From Beroe ovata (lineage: Eukaryota > Ctenophora > Nuda > Beroida > Beroidae), in NCBI GenBank assembly GCA_946803715.1, contig CAMPET010000018.1, forward strand, positions 411,717 to 436,272: DNA of 24,556 bases, in the 5' to 3' direction. Positions 1-10,209 of the stretch are shown here, in pieces (the stretch's first letter is position 1; every line of letters begins with the position of its first letter). The position numbers and the translations under genes were made by a program. The notes beneath the pieces are model-generated. The model saw nothing but the letters and a program-made list of their open reading frames with translations, was not told the origin of the DNA and did no database searches.

Positions 1-190
1 CTACAGCTGCTCACTAATGCTGCTCACTACAGCTGCTCACTACAGCTGCTCACTACCGCAGCTCACTACAGCTGCTCACTACAGCTGCTCACTACAGCTG
101 CTCACTACAGCTGCTCACTACAGCTGCTCACTACAGCTGCTCACTACTGCTGCTCACTACAGCTGCTCACTGCTGCTGCTCACTCGTGGA
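1..190. repeat. 13-bp minisatellite with CAGCTG in each unit
   Basis: About fourteen head-to-tail copies of a 13-base unit (acagctgctcact), a few with substitutions such as accgcagctcact or actgctgctcact. The array runs off the left edge, so its true length is unknown. Most units carry a CAGCTG palindrome, an E-box type hexamer repeated every 13 bases. The open frame across it only reflects the repeat and is not taken as coding. Confidence 0.93.
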
Positions 191-1492
191 TTATCACATG
201 TTTACTGTTCAGGGAGACGTTACCGGGCACGCAGATAATGATTGCAGATGATGCGGAGGAGAGTTATTTTCCGGAGAACAGGAACAAAATGTGCGCGAGT
301 ACTATACCATGGTAGACAGAAAGAGGGGCAGGCAGAGGGAGGGAGAACTGGTTTACAGAATATGGGAACCCCTCAGCTAAACTACAGGTTGGTTATTCAT
401 TGTTTATCAATTTTCAATTGATGAACTGATTATCCGAACGTAGATAATGATTTGTTAAGGGCAATGTGGCCTTTTGATCAAATATTGTACTCCACGATTC
501 AATGGACATAAATTAAATGAAAACCTTCGAGAAGGTTCGGCGTTATAATTCCTGAAGACCATCATCAAATAAGCCTTAAGAGCTGCAACATTCCTCTTTT
601 TTGCTCATTTCTCCATTTTGAAAGAGTATAATATGTACTCAGAACCACACCCCTTATATTCTCACGAATTTATTCCATATAGAATGAAACTTCTCTGCTC
701 TGTGAATACTGAATAATTGATGTACCAATGTACGACCTTATAGCTGTGAACACTGCTGCGAATAGAGAGCATTGCAACTCTATTTCTCTACCTTTTCACT
801 CATTTTTGCTCTATATGGATAGACTATTCTTAGCCTCCATGCCTTACACCATCGCATACATTTGCCACTGTCCCATTATCGGTCCACCATTCTTCCCTTT
901 GAAGGCATCGAATGCACTCCAGTATAATTAATTCACGAAATTGCTTCCATTTTTAGCCATGCTAGGGATCCATTACATATACTGAGACCTATGTTAGAGA
1001 ATATCACACATTTGCATCTTTACTATAGAGCTCAAAGCTGTCTACTATTCTAAGGTTTTTCCAGGATTATTCTAATTCCCCAGATTTTTGTTCAAGAGTT
1101 TTGAAAGATAGCGAGTGTTCTGAATGCTCATTTCTATCTTTGTAGGTTGCGTCATGATTGTTTAGTTTATGTCGTGATGTTCTCAGTTGTATGTTGCATA
1201 TTTTATGCAGGTGAAGCATGCGCTCCACTATCGCTGTCTAACCATCCATCATCCTTCCTTGCAAACCTCTGTTGATACTTCCCCCTTTATAGGTTGACTA
1301 TGGAGTTTACTATTGTCTTGATTTCTAAGCACAGCACATTCATCGTTCTTTTGTTCCTATCATTTGTTTTTTCCATGATACACAGCGAGGACCAGGCAAC
1401 TTCTCACCCCCTTTCTTCTCGCATATATGTATTATCGCTGCTTGACACCGCTCCCATATAAACATTGACACCAACACCCCCTCTAAACCACA
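191..1492. other. Intergenic, no gene recognised
   Basis: AT-rich unique-looking sequence. Short open frames occur, for example 728-931, but they have no splice-site support, no recognisable domain and no codon signature. Nothing else stands out. Confidence 0.5.
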
Positions 1493-1570
1493 CTCCCCCT
1501 CTCCCCTCTCCCCTCTCTATTCCTCTCCCCTCTCTATTCCTCTCCCTCTCTATTCCTCTCTCCTCCCTTG
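1493..1570. repeat. Pyrimidine tract, cctctctattcct-like repeat
   Basis: Nearly uninterrupted C/T on the plus strand built from repeats of ctctctattcctctcc. Mirror-type pyrimidine tracts like this can adopt triplex structure and cause polymerase stalling; that is inference. Open frames on both strands here are low-complexity artefacts. Confidence 0.85.
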
Positions 1571-1860
1571 CTGCCTCAGGGCGCGGCATGCACCTCCAAA
1601 CATGGTATAAACATCACAAATGTATTGTCCGACATGTACATACCCTGTACAGGGAGTAGCTAGCTGTACTTTGTGCTGCTGTTGTATGCGCCCAGCATGT
1701 ACCTACTACTCATTTTCTTCCCCGCCCCCCTTTCTGTAAGAGGGAGGGGCCTGTGTTTTGTTATGATTATACAGTGGCTTCGAGACGAAGACCATCGCGT
1801 TCCAATCCGTTATTTTCGAATTGAGTCACACTATCGTGTAGCTGTGAATCTTAGTTAGGT

Positions 1861-2292
1861 GATGTGTCTCAGATTGGTGTAAGCGATACGTCACATACTG
1901 ATGTCAGTGATCCATAACAGACTGGTGTCAGTGAGACGTCATAGACTGGTGTCAGTGATTCGTCACATATTGGTGTCAGTGATACGTCACATACTGGTGT
2001 CAGTGAGACATCACATACTGATGTCAGTGATCCATAACAGACTGGTGTCANCAGGCGTCAGCGATACGTCACATCCTGATGTCAGTGAGGCGTCATACAC
2101 TGGTGTCAGTGATACGTCATAGAATGGTGTCAGTGATTCGTAATCGTCACATATTGATGTCAGTAATACGTCACAGACTGGTGTCAGTGATACGTCATAC
2201 ACTGTTGTCAGTGATACGTCACATACTGATGTCAGTGATGCATAACAGACTGGTGTCAGTGATGCATAACAGACTGGTGTCAGTGATAAGTT
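1861..2292. repeat. 24-bp minisatellite, with assembly join at 2051
   Basis: Roughly eighteen copies of a 24-base unit of the form (actggtgtcagtgatacgtcacat), with variants in which 'gatacgtcacat' is replaced by 'gatccataacag' or 'gatgcataacag'. The variants alternate in places and suggest a 48-base higher-order unit. A single N at 2051 followed by 'caggcgtcagc' breaks the phase, so copy number is unreliable. Words in this array recur in the 111-bp repeat near 15.6 kb. Confidence 0.92.
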
Positions 2293-2312
2293 TCACACAC
2301 AGACTCAGTAGG

Positions 2313-2322
2313 GTCACGTGAC
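2313..2322. promoter_or_regulatory. Perfect GTCACGTGAC palindrome (CLEAR/E-box-like)
   Basis: Ten-base palindrome identical to the CLEAR consensus bound by MiT/TFE-family bHLH-ZIP factors (TFEB, TFE3, MITF) in vertebrates. It lies just after the 24-bp minisatellite and about 1.9 kb before the membrane-protein start. Function is inferred from the motif only. Confidence 0.35.
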
Positions 2323-2759
2323 TAAAGCCACAATGCCTCATGCGGTCTATTGCAGTCTAACTGGTTCTTCACAGAATCCAATATTGGACTAATCACACTT
2401 GTTATATAATCTGCATAACCTTGATTAATGATTAATTATCTGCCCTTATAAGCAGTATGTATCATACAATTCTCCTCACTTCTCTATTGTCCATCATTTT
2501 GTATTTTGAGTTAAATCAGTTTCCTATTTCTTTGTACCCCCTTCCTCATAAACCCAGATCCCAAGCCACCAAATTCCCGGTATACTATGTCCCCGCCGAT
2601 CCCGTACAGTGATACCGAACCCCAGTACCCCAAACGCCCAGCTATCCCGGGCAATGTATGACGGTAATCCCCAAACCCCATCCCCCCATCCTCTGCCCCT
2701 CACCCCGTCTCTCCACCCCTGTCCCCCATGATAACCCCCCAACCCCATCTCACACTCAG

Positions 2760-2934
2760 CATGAGATGGCCCAATGTGATCAGTATCCTGCTCTGCTGTG
2801 CCCAGAGTCTCGAGCATGCCGAGGTGGAAATGAAGAACACTGCTGACAGAAGTCTGGGAACATATGTGAAACTAGGACTGGATGCTTCAGATGAGGACAT
2901 ATCAGAAACCGGGGGACAGTTACACAATGCTTAG
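2760..2934 (+). CDS. Possible terminal exon of an unidentified gene
   Basis: A pyrimidine/C-rich stretch ending in cacactcag precedes an open frame starting at 2761 (MRWPNVIS...) and ending ...EDISETGGQLHNA with a stop at 2932-2934. The composition (acidic tail, few low-complexity residues) is more protein-like than surrounding frames. If it is an exon, it is entered one base before the ATG (phase 2). Another frame through the same DNA stops at 2846. C-rich sequence at 2535-2660 might hold an upstream exon, but I could not find a join that keeps frame convincingly. I recognise no family. Confidence 0.25.
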
Positions 2935-4182
2935 ACCACAGCCCTCTCACCCTCGCTCATTACTTCACCCGACAATATTCCAACTGTAGTTTACAGTACC
3001 CGTGACATTATCATACTGTGATGTTCAACCCGGCTACATTGCCAACAATCCCATAGTGTGCTGAGATTCAGATCATGTAGTGCAGGTACTCGGCACCACT
3101 GGTGCAGATTGTGGAAACTGCTTGTTGATGATAACCCTGTGCCATGGACTTTGAGTCTGGTGTGCAACAATTTCCCATGTATCTTGTTCCTCTTCGTTTC
3201 GATTGACAGCTGTTTATTTGACTTTTCATTTGGATTTGTATGAAGAATGACCTTTCAATTGGCCTCCTGAAGGAAAGAGTTTATGTAACATCCGTCTTGA
3301 CCTTACAATTACATACATCCCTGAAACAGTCATGAAAAAAGACACACACACATACACACACACACGCACACACACGAGTATAATTGCCCATTCTCCTGTA
3401 GCAGCTATCAGTAATTGATCCCCTCCCCCCAATTGCAGACTCCCTACTCTCAAGTCTCAGTCTCTCTCACTGACCACTCCCCTCTCCTCCTACATGTAAT
3501 CACATAATTACTCTGGTAATCACCTCATTAAGCAATTACGCCAGTTGAATCTTATACCTCGCAAAGATGCATACACACATCTCGCTAGCTTCTCTTGCAC
3601 TGTACTACTGTACCATGATTGTATATGGAACTAATCCAGACTCTACAAGTACAATTATACCATCTCGATTTTGTTTCATGTTCTTCTGTATGTCCAGGAA
3701 CCTTCTAGCCATAGCCTAAACCTAGTCAATCGTAGACATTCCTAACTTTTAGCTGGTCCATGATGGGGCTCCGTAGCTAACGTCCCTCGTATGTATGACA
3801 CAGCAATATTCGTACACGTGCACTCAGAGAGCTCTCACAGTCGTCTCATTACCGTGATTACAAACCCACTATACACTCAGGATCTATGTAGATGCTTCTA
3901 CTATACTTGTAGTACAGCTGCTTGTACTACAAAACTGCATGGTATTGGTAGTGCGTTGTTATTGATCGAGCACTGGGTTCTTTGATATCAATGCGAAGAC
4001 TTGCCTTTTCAGAACTTCCCAAATTTGCACTTGATCGATTTGTGCCACACCTCGAGAGACAATGTGGCATATGCAGCCCAACGTACCATTGGCATTATAA
4101 TTCGCCACCGCCCACTATAATACTCTTCCCATACTACCCCTAAATTCCCCCAAAATGTGTACTCTGATCACGTTTTCTATCA
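2935..4182. other. Intergenic, CA microsatellite, no gene recognised
   Basis: Unique-looking AT-rich sequence with a short (CA)n tract at about 3341-3376. An open frame at 3058-3243 has no splice or domain support. Nothing else recognised. Confidence 0.45.
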
Positions 4183-4192
4183 GTCACGTGAC
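4183..4192. promoter_or_regulatory. Perfect GTCACGTGAC palindrome at a gene start
   Basis: A second copy of the ten-base CLEAR-type palindrome, ending three bases before the ATG at 4196. Further ACGTGA or CACGTG words follow inside the first exon (about 4232-4290). In vertebrates such sites lie close to transcription starts of lysosomal and autophagy genes. If the transcription start is nearby, the 5' UTR would be very short, or the real first exon lies upstream. Confidence 0.4.
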
Positions 4193-4195
4193 GTG

Positions 4196-5618
4196 ATGAA
4201 GGGTATTGCCAGCAGTACTCTGCTCCTAGTCGGCCACGTCACCCTCTCCCTCACGTGTTCATATGTTCTAACACTCATCAAACAACGTGACATGCTCAAT
4301 CTGGGTACGTGTTGTGAAACGGACAAATTTTCTCAGTGTTTTGAGAAATAAAAAACTGATGGCGCGCGATCTTTCCTTGAAAAATGTTATCAGATAACGC
4401 GTGTCGAAGTTATCCACTCTAGAAGTATTCCCCGTGTTCCTGACCATTTTATCGTATTTCAGGATGCAGCGGAGTTGTAACGTATGGTGGATTCCTGGTA
4501 CTGGGAGTGCTGGGCGTGGTCCGATCACTGTTACCCAGTCGTGTAGTACAGATCTCGTACAGGGAGATGAGCTCAGTGTGCCATGCTGTCGGTATGATAT
4601 CTCTTGCCCTGCTCTCACTGCAGATACACGATCTTATCCGTCTCTCCGACACCAGTATCCCTCTTCATCTCATACTACTCGGCTCCTTCGTCTCCTCTAG
4701 GTGTCTTATGAATACGATTGAAGTTCAATCGACTATTCGCAAATTGGTGGGGCCTCATTTTATCTAATTTTAGTCGCCCATCCCCAAACCTGTGAGGGTT
4801 GATTTTTCTTATCAAGGTATGCGTCAACCGGTTTGACCCATGTGTTGAAAAGGTAAACTTGGCAATTTCCCAAAACATAGCCTAACGTACGTATATTGCA
4901 GGTTGTTGTTTGGCCCCCGACTCGATGATATCATGACCAAACTCTTGTGGAGTTTGAGCATTGTCACCATATTCTATACGGGTAAATAGGAGTATAGCTT
5001 TACTGAATGCGATATGGAGTCTTTGGTTCAAATTGCGTTATATTAACTGCACATGGTTCAGTGCTATTACTAATTGCGTTGGTTGAGTACTATGACTAAG
5101 CAGAGAGTATAAAGTAAAAGAGAGAGTTTAGTACTGTTATGTTGTTTCAAGATAAGACAACTGTTATGGAACTATGAATTCTTATTTATCAGGCGTGAAG
5201 ACGCAGCACACCATGGAAATGCTTGGGTCCACATTCCTCGCATCCTCATTCTTCACATTTTATTTCAACAGGTAATTGTAGCATAACCAGTTAGCTGACT
5301 CAGAAATTAAGGGTGTTCATGATGTCGTCATATACAGTATTTTCTTTTTGCTGCAGTTGCAGTGTCTCAACTGGAGACTGCAGAGATGCCTGCAAAAACA
5401 CACATGCAGAAAATCAGTTCGAGTAGATGAATGTCCTGATATAACGATTTAGGAATTCTTGATATTATCAGTATCATCTGCCCTGTTTCAGGATGCTGAC
5501 CGATAACAGGGTGATATTTGGAATCAGTGATCTTGTCTGGTACCTCCTCCTTCTCAACATTTCCTTGCTGATGATTGGTCACAGTTTCTTCTCTCCGCAA
5601 TACAACCACTTTCTCTGA
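4196..5618 (+). CDS. Multi-pass membrane protein, family not recognised
   Basis: Five exons join in frame with consensus splice sites: 4196-4304, 4463-4700, 4902-4981, 5193-5271 and 5492-5618. They give 210 residues ending ...PQYNHFL. Phases agree at all four junctions, and hydrophobic segments continue across them, which is the main evidence that it is real. Predicted membrane segments lie near residues 4-27, 39-59, 76-95, 102-118, 126-142, 151-168 and 182-202, so six or seven passes. Charged loops include IKQRD and FGPRLDD. The start ATG was chosen because it opens directly onto the first hydrophobic segment with G at -3. In-frame sequence continues upstream to 4157 without another ATG, so an upstream exon is possible. 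A GT at 4594 could end exon 2 early, but the longer exon keeps a membrane segment. I do not recognise the family and assign no function. Confidence 0.72.
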
Positions 5619-6110
5619 CGATCAGTCATCGCGACAACCGTCAATTTGGGGAGATGCTGCCACCAGTCTTTCTCAGTTCCACACCAAGTCCACTCTGTAT
5701 CAGTATGAGTCATGAGTACAGGGACAGATTTTAGTTGCACCCTATTTAGCTGAACTGATAAGGTTAGGATAAGGTGTTCTGCTTGTCATTGCAACATCTG
5801 CATCGGAGTAGCAACTTTTAGGATTATTCCATTTTCCCACCATATGAATCGCTGGCTGGATTTTATCCTAGCGACTAGACTGAGTTATATTCTATTTCTA
5901 ATAGTTATGACTGAAACTGCATGTTATACTTCATACTTATAGTTATACGGTACGTCGGTAGAATTTACTACAAGTACAATATTTATGTTAATGTAATCAA
6001 GATCATTCAAGATCAAGAATTAGAAATAGAATAGAGTTGTAATTGTAATCGAGTTGCAGTTCAAGTTGTACTTGTAGTTTTTGGAATTTGATTTTGAGGT
6101 TATCATGAAG
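5619..6110. other. Intergenic, no gene recognised
   Basis: AT-rich sequence after the membrane-protein stop. No consensus polyadenylation signal is obvious. Composition changes sharply to GC-rich at about 6145, where the fold-back cluster begins. Confidence 0.45.
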
Positions 6111-6657
6111 TTGAGGATTACTGATTTGTGATTATCGATGATAGACCCGGCGCTGATTTCGCGCGCGCTGCTTACGCTCAAGTTGAGCGTCGGCGCGTAC
6201 CGTTTTGTTGGGCGATGCCAGACCGCAGATGCAAGCCGCGAAGCTGTCTGAGGATAAGTTTGCGCCGCGCACGCGAAACGAAATTCTCGACAGGGTCTAT
6301 CATCGATCGACAACGGCGCGTCGCTCATTCTCAACAAGCTGACGCTCGCGGCTCGCGACAGTAGGGCCTATAAAGGGCAATAAATGAAATATTTTACTGT
6401 TTTGCGCGCGACGCGCGTTACCTTTCATGCAGCTCAGGTCATTTATATGTTGCGCGCAAATCAGATAAATAGTAATGGAGAAATTGAACAACATCTTTTC
6501 ATTTGTCTGGCGATGCTAGACCACTGATGCAAGTTGTAGGATTTTACCCTACCGTCGGTGCGCGCGATTTCCAATCCGCCCCGACGCCAGGGATAATTGC
6601 CGGATGTTATCTGTCCACTGTTTCTTGCGCGCGGCGCGCGCGCCTTCATCGAAGGCC

Positions 6658-6720
6658 GAAACAGTGAACATCCATATTCGGCAACATTGCATGCCAGGCT
6701 TGTCGATCGATGATAGACCC
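6658..6720 (+). repeat. Left arm of perfect 63-bp inverted repeat
   Basis: Begins gaaacagtgaac and ends gatgatagaccc. Its exact reverse complement is at 6908-6970, with 187 bases between. Arms of this length with no mismatch imply recent formation or ongoing sequence exchange. Confidence 0.95.
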
Positions 6721-6872
6721 TGTCGAGAATTTCGTTTTGCACGCGGCGCAATCTGAAGCAAACTATAATCTGAAGCAAACTATAAAGCGGCTGACCCAAG
6801 CCGCTTCGCGGCTTGCATCATTGTAGGATTACACCCTACCCTTTTATCCCTTTGCCGGATGTTATCTGTCCA

Positions 6873-6905
6873 CTGTTTCTATTGCGCGCGGCGCAATAGA
6901 AACAG
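6873..6905. repeat. 15-bp perfect stem hairpin with 3-base loop
   Basis: Stem ctgtttctattgcgc at 6873-6887, loop gcg, complementary stem 6891-6905. It lies inside the spacer of the 63-bp inverted repeat and directly beside its right arm, giving a hairpin within a larger hairpin. Confidence 0.93.
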
Positions 6906-6907
6906 GC

Positions 6908-6970
6908 GGGTCTATCATCGATCGACAAGCCTGGCATGCAATGTTGCCGAATATGGATGTTCACTGTTTC
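6908..6970 (-). repeat. Right arm of perfect 63-bp inverted repeat
   Basis: Exact reverse complement of 6658-6720. It continues into ttgcgcagtgaac, which itself partly inverts the gttcactg inside the arm. Confidence 0.95.
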
Positions 6971-7294
6971 TTGCGCAGTGAACAAATAACATTCGACAAC
7001 ACTTTTGAGGTCTGGGTACTTATAAGTGTGACATTTGTTTTTTTAAGAAAGTGACTTGTGCTGTCTGCAATACGTCTATGTACTGGAGCCAGGCTTGTAT
7101 TGTTAAATTGATGTGGCCAGAATATCTTGCTGATCAATTGAATGGTGTTTTAATTTGTTAGAATTATTTCCATAAAAGGTAGGTAAGCAAAGATGTTAAT
7201 CCATTTGTTAAACATTGAAGGACTTTAGATTTGCCGGTACAAACAACCCTGAAAGAGTTTTCAGACTTTGATAACATAAGAATTATCAATAGTC

Positions 7295-8171
7295 ATGGCT
7301 GCTTATATTGAGAAATCTAGGAAAGCAATTGAGGATGTGCTTGCTCGCCACCCTTTTGCAGATGAACTTGTGGGGAAGGCATCAGATGTAACAAAGGTCA
7401 TGATGCATTCTTTTTTGGTTTCTACATGCACTATGAACTAAATTCTGGTGCTTTGACATTCCTTAGGTTCTCTTTCATTTCTCACATGTGTTTTTTCAGA
7501 TTGGGAAAGTAAACTTGGTTATGGGAGTACTTGGTTTGACTGCAGTCTGGCTTGCCATTGGCTATGGATCTCCGTTCCTCTGTGACTTTATTGGTTTTGT
7601 TTTCCCTGCTTATCTCTCATTCAAAGCAGTTGAGTCCCCAGATACAAGAGATGATACCCAATGGCTAACCTACTGGATTGTATACAGGTAATTTCACAAT
7701 ACAAGTGATCAGTAATCACCCATAGTCTTAGTAGTGGGTCCTGTATTGGGCCTGTGCAAATCATAGCAAAATGCTCATCAAGGAGAAATTAGGATTTTAG
7801 AATTTCTATTGCTAACAATCTTTTGTTTCCTAGCTATTTCAACATCATTGAGTTCTTCTCTGATTACCTCCTTTTCTGGATCCCATTCTACTCTCTTATC
7901 AAGTGTTGTTTCCTACTCTGGATGGTCAATTTCAATGGAGCTTCTCTCATCTACACTAGATTCATCAGGTTCCAATTATCTTTCTGATCAGAAATTCTGC
8001 TATTGTACCTATCTGATAATTAATCACTTCTTGAGGTTCATCTCCAAGTCAACAAACTTCAATTACAGGCCCTTTTTGCAAGAACAGGAAGAGATGATAG
8101 ATTCTGTTGTGGATCAAGTTGAGGATGTTGCTGACAAGCTTGATGACTTCATTGATGACAATGATGATTAG
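7295..8171 (+). CDS. REEP5: REEP5/6-like (DP1/Yop1 family) ER membrane-shaping protein
   Basis: Four exons, 7295-7396, 7500-7687, 7834-7968 and 8069-8171, join in frame with GT-AG introns of 100-146 bases and encode 175 residues. The TB2/DP1/HVA22 domain is clear: residues 38-75 form the first hydrophobic hairpin ending GFVFPAYLSFKAVESP, followed by the family signature DDTQWLTYWIVY (85-96) and a second hairpin near 97-127, then IRPFL. Members of this family insert wedge-like hairpins in tubular endoplasmic reticulum and generate curvature with reticulons. Length is close to human REEP5 (189). The C-terminus (145-175) is strongly acidic (DQVEDVADKLDDFIDDNDD) where vertebrate REEP5 has a lysine-rich amphipathic tail. 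The first exon is phase 0 and opens MAAYIEKSRKAIED. The symbol is by family; REEP5 versus REEP6 orthology is not decided. Confidence 0.93.
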
Positions 8172-9239
8172 AATATACAGTTATGTTTCATGAATGGACA
8201 TTGATGTTGCTAATGGTGGAAAATACATGATACACTTTCATCCTAAAGAATGAAAATTGACTTTTTAAATTTAACCCAGAATGAGCAAAAAATTTTTCTT
8301 AACATAATATATACTGGAATTTCAGTTGCTATCATGTCTTTGGATTCTCTGGCACCGTGATGTGCTTACTCTGGGGCAGACACACTTTCATGTTGGTTAA
8401 GTCTCGTGTTGGTTGTGAGCACTGAGCATTGCTAGCCTGGTCGTATTTATGTACATTTATTGACTGGGGATAAGGTGCTGAGTAAGTCTGGAGGAAATGT
8501 AATAGTCCTCGAGTTCGGATCATAAAGCATTGTTATAGTTTGCATTCCATCATATAATAGGACGAATTTATTCAACTTCATTATTAATGTGTTGTTCTTG
8601 GAAAAGAAGCTCTAAAAAGTAAACGATATATTTTATTCGTTATTTCTTTCTTTAATATCATGACATTTTGTTGGTATGAATTTCACTTGTCATTGTAGAT
8701 ACACTTCTAATATATTACAAATGAGGAAATCAATTCATAATTTCAATATTTGAGCTAATGGTTTCATCCTTTGGGACATAGTGAAATGTATTATTATCTT
8801 ATCATGTTAATCAAAATTGATATTACGCCAATTAGGGTTGTCTTTCTTTGAAATTCGACATGAAAGTCAGAATTTCTCATCTTTTTGAAGCGATAATCTC
8901 ACAATTAGCTAAAATCTACCTCTGATCTAGGTTTCTGGGTGGACTATGAGTTTTGGGGTAAGTTATTTGGTCTATGTTTCCGTGACGTCATTGCCCGTGT
9001 ATTATGTTCTGTTGCTTTTCGCTCTATAGGTAGTCAGATGTGTACATGACTTGAGAAAGGAAATTAGCATGATAAAATTGAAATAAGTTAATTTTGCCAG
9101 GTGGCTTCAACACATTCCTCTGTTTTTTTCTCACAATGAAAGGGGTGGACATTATTATTTATGTCTTGTATTATACGTGTTTCAAATGTAGTACAAAGTA
9201 GTAACGAGAATTCGAATTTTCGAGAATCCTCGACTTATG
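8172..9239. other. REEP5-like 3' flank and intergenic, no gene recognised
   Basis: AT-rich sequence. No canonical AATAAA was found close to the stop, so the 3' end is undefined. No credible exon was seen on either strand. Confidence 0.45.
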
Positions 9240-9450
9240 GATATGAGACTGTGGTATGCTAGGAAAAAATATTTTACGTGGCCTGAAAACTCCGCACTAC
9301 CAAGTATGATTAATGTGTGTGAGTTTGTGTGTGAGAGTGTGTGTGTGTGTGTGTGTNGATATGAGACTGTGGTATGCTAAGAAAAAAATATTTTACGTGG
9401 CCTGAAAACTCCGCACTACAAAGTATGATTAATGTGTGTGAGTTTGTGTG
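9240..9450. repeat. Near-identical ~90-bp duplication around a single N
   Basis: 9240-9330 and 9358-9450 repeat the same sequence (gatatgagactgtggtatgc... through agtttgtgtgtg) with only a few differences. They are separated by a (TG)n run and a single N at 9357. The placement suggests two alleles or two read ends joined by the assembler rather than a biological duplication. Confidence 0.85.
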
Positions 9451-9540
9451 TGTGTGTGGGTGTGTGTGGGTGTGTGTGTGACGTGTGTGAGTGTGTGTGA
9501 GTGTGTGTGAGTGTGTGTGAGTGTGTTTGTATATATAGAT
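9312..9540. repeat. TG/GTGTGA microsatellite
   Basis: Long (GT)n tracts with interspersed gtgtgag units on both sides of the N at 9357; a related but looser TG-rich stretch continues to about 9625, and another run is near 9679-9696. Frames on both strands (Cys/Val- or His/Thr-rich) are repeat artefacts. Confidence 0.93.
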
Positions 9541-9910
9541 ATGTTTGTAGACTTGGCTTGTATGTGTTTGTGTTTGAGTGTGTACCTATCGTTTGTTTGT
9601 GTGTGTATGTGTGTATCGGCGAGTGTATTTCCACTATGATGCCTGTCAACTCAGTGATACATTTTCATGATCGTAAATGTGTGTGTGTGTGTGTGCTCTC
9701 TGCGCGTGTTGGTGTAAGAGTTATCGGTTACCGATGTGTAATGAAATTGTGGGACCCCCCTACCCAATAGTGGTAATGTGATTGTAGTAGTAAATTGTAT
9801 GTGATTTTCGCGTTGTTTTCATTCATCTCAGCTCTGTCATGTCACATGTGTATGCGGTAACATGTGTGTGTGAAATCGCGTATATAAATCCATTCAAGAG
9901 ACTATATAGG

Positions 9911-9985
9911 AGATTGTGTGCCGAGTTATCAGAAGAGTTATCAGAAGATTGTGTGCCGAGTTATCAGAAGCCGAGTTATCAGAAG
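9911..9985. repeat. Nested short tandem repeat (gagttatcagaag)
   Basis: Two copies of a unit 'gattgtgtgccgagttatca' plus gaag, interleaved with extra copies of (cc)gagttatcagaag. Four copies of the 12-base core in 75 bases. Confidence 0.85.
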
Positions 9986-10075
9986 CATACTGTATACTGT
10001 ATAATGTACAATGTACAATACTGTAAACTGTACAATTGTACAATGTAAACTGAACATTGTACACGGTACAGTCCA
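9986..10075. repeat. TGTACA-rich palindromic array
   Basis: A run of overlapping tgtaca/gtac palindromes (tgtataatgtacaatgtac, actgtacaattgtacaatg, cattgtacacggtacag). Similar runs recur inside HGD introns at about 13360, 13583-13720 and 17425-17520. Confidence 0.75.
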
Positions 10076-10209
10076 CAAATTGACCTGCTGAATGAATTAC
10101 AGTATTGATTTCTAATCAAGGAGTGATTATCTTGGTGTTGGTTATGATTATCACACAATCTCAGAATTGCGTGATTATCACACAATCACACATTTTCCCC
10201 ATGTACAGG

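Larger units (their letters stand above)
6125..7000. mobile_element. GC-rich fold-back repeat cluster (candidate non-autonomous DNA element)
   Basis: An island rich in GCGCGC inside AT-rich DNA, made of repeated and inverted blocks. A perfect 63-base inverted repeat links 6658-6720 and 6908-6970. A third, shorter copy at 6272-6313 matches the inverted form of 6699-6741 with one mismatch. 'ttgccggatgttatctgtcc' occurs directly at 6597 and 6852. 'gatgcaagccgcgaag' at 6228-6243 is inverted at 6803-6818. 'gtaggatt..accctacc' occurs at about 6536 and 6823. No transposase frame is present; the open frames of 60-112 codons follow the repeats. It resembles nested MITE or fold-back insertions; the ends and target duplications were not resolved. 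Confidence 0.6.

Noticed and set aside
1861-2292. CRISPR-like array of 24-bp repeats
   Set aside because: Units are contiguous with no unique spacers, in a eukaryotic context; it is a minisatellite. The same applies to 15545-16160.
1901-2321. Open frames on both strands through the 24-bp array (VSVIRH-type repeats)
   Set aside because: Period divisible by three keeps frames open; no start context, splice sites or domain, and an N lies inside.
2524-2817. Gly/Trp-rich 97-codon minus-strand frame
   Set aside because: Composition comes from the C-rich plus strand; no domain, and the plus-strand frame ending at 2934 looks more protein-like.
4594-4646. Short intron within exon 2 of the membrane protein (gtatga ... 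ctgcag)
   Set aside because: Removing it leads into a frame that stops at the tag before 4701, while reading through keeps a hydrophobic segment and correct phase into the next exon.
6020-6799. Open frames of 60-112 codons in the GC-rich cluster, considered as transposase remnants
   Set aside because: They follow the inverted repeats, occur on both strands with similar text, and show no transposase motif.
9416-9770. Thr/His-rich and Cys/Val-rich frames in the TG repeat
   Set aside because: Pure microsatellite translation.
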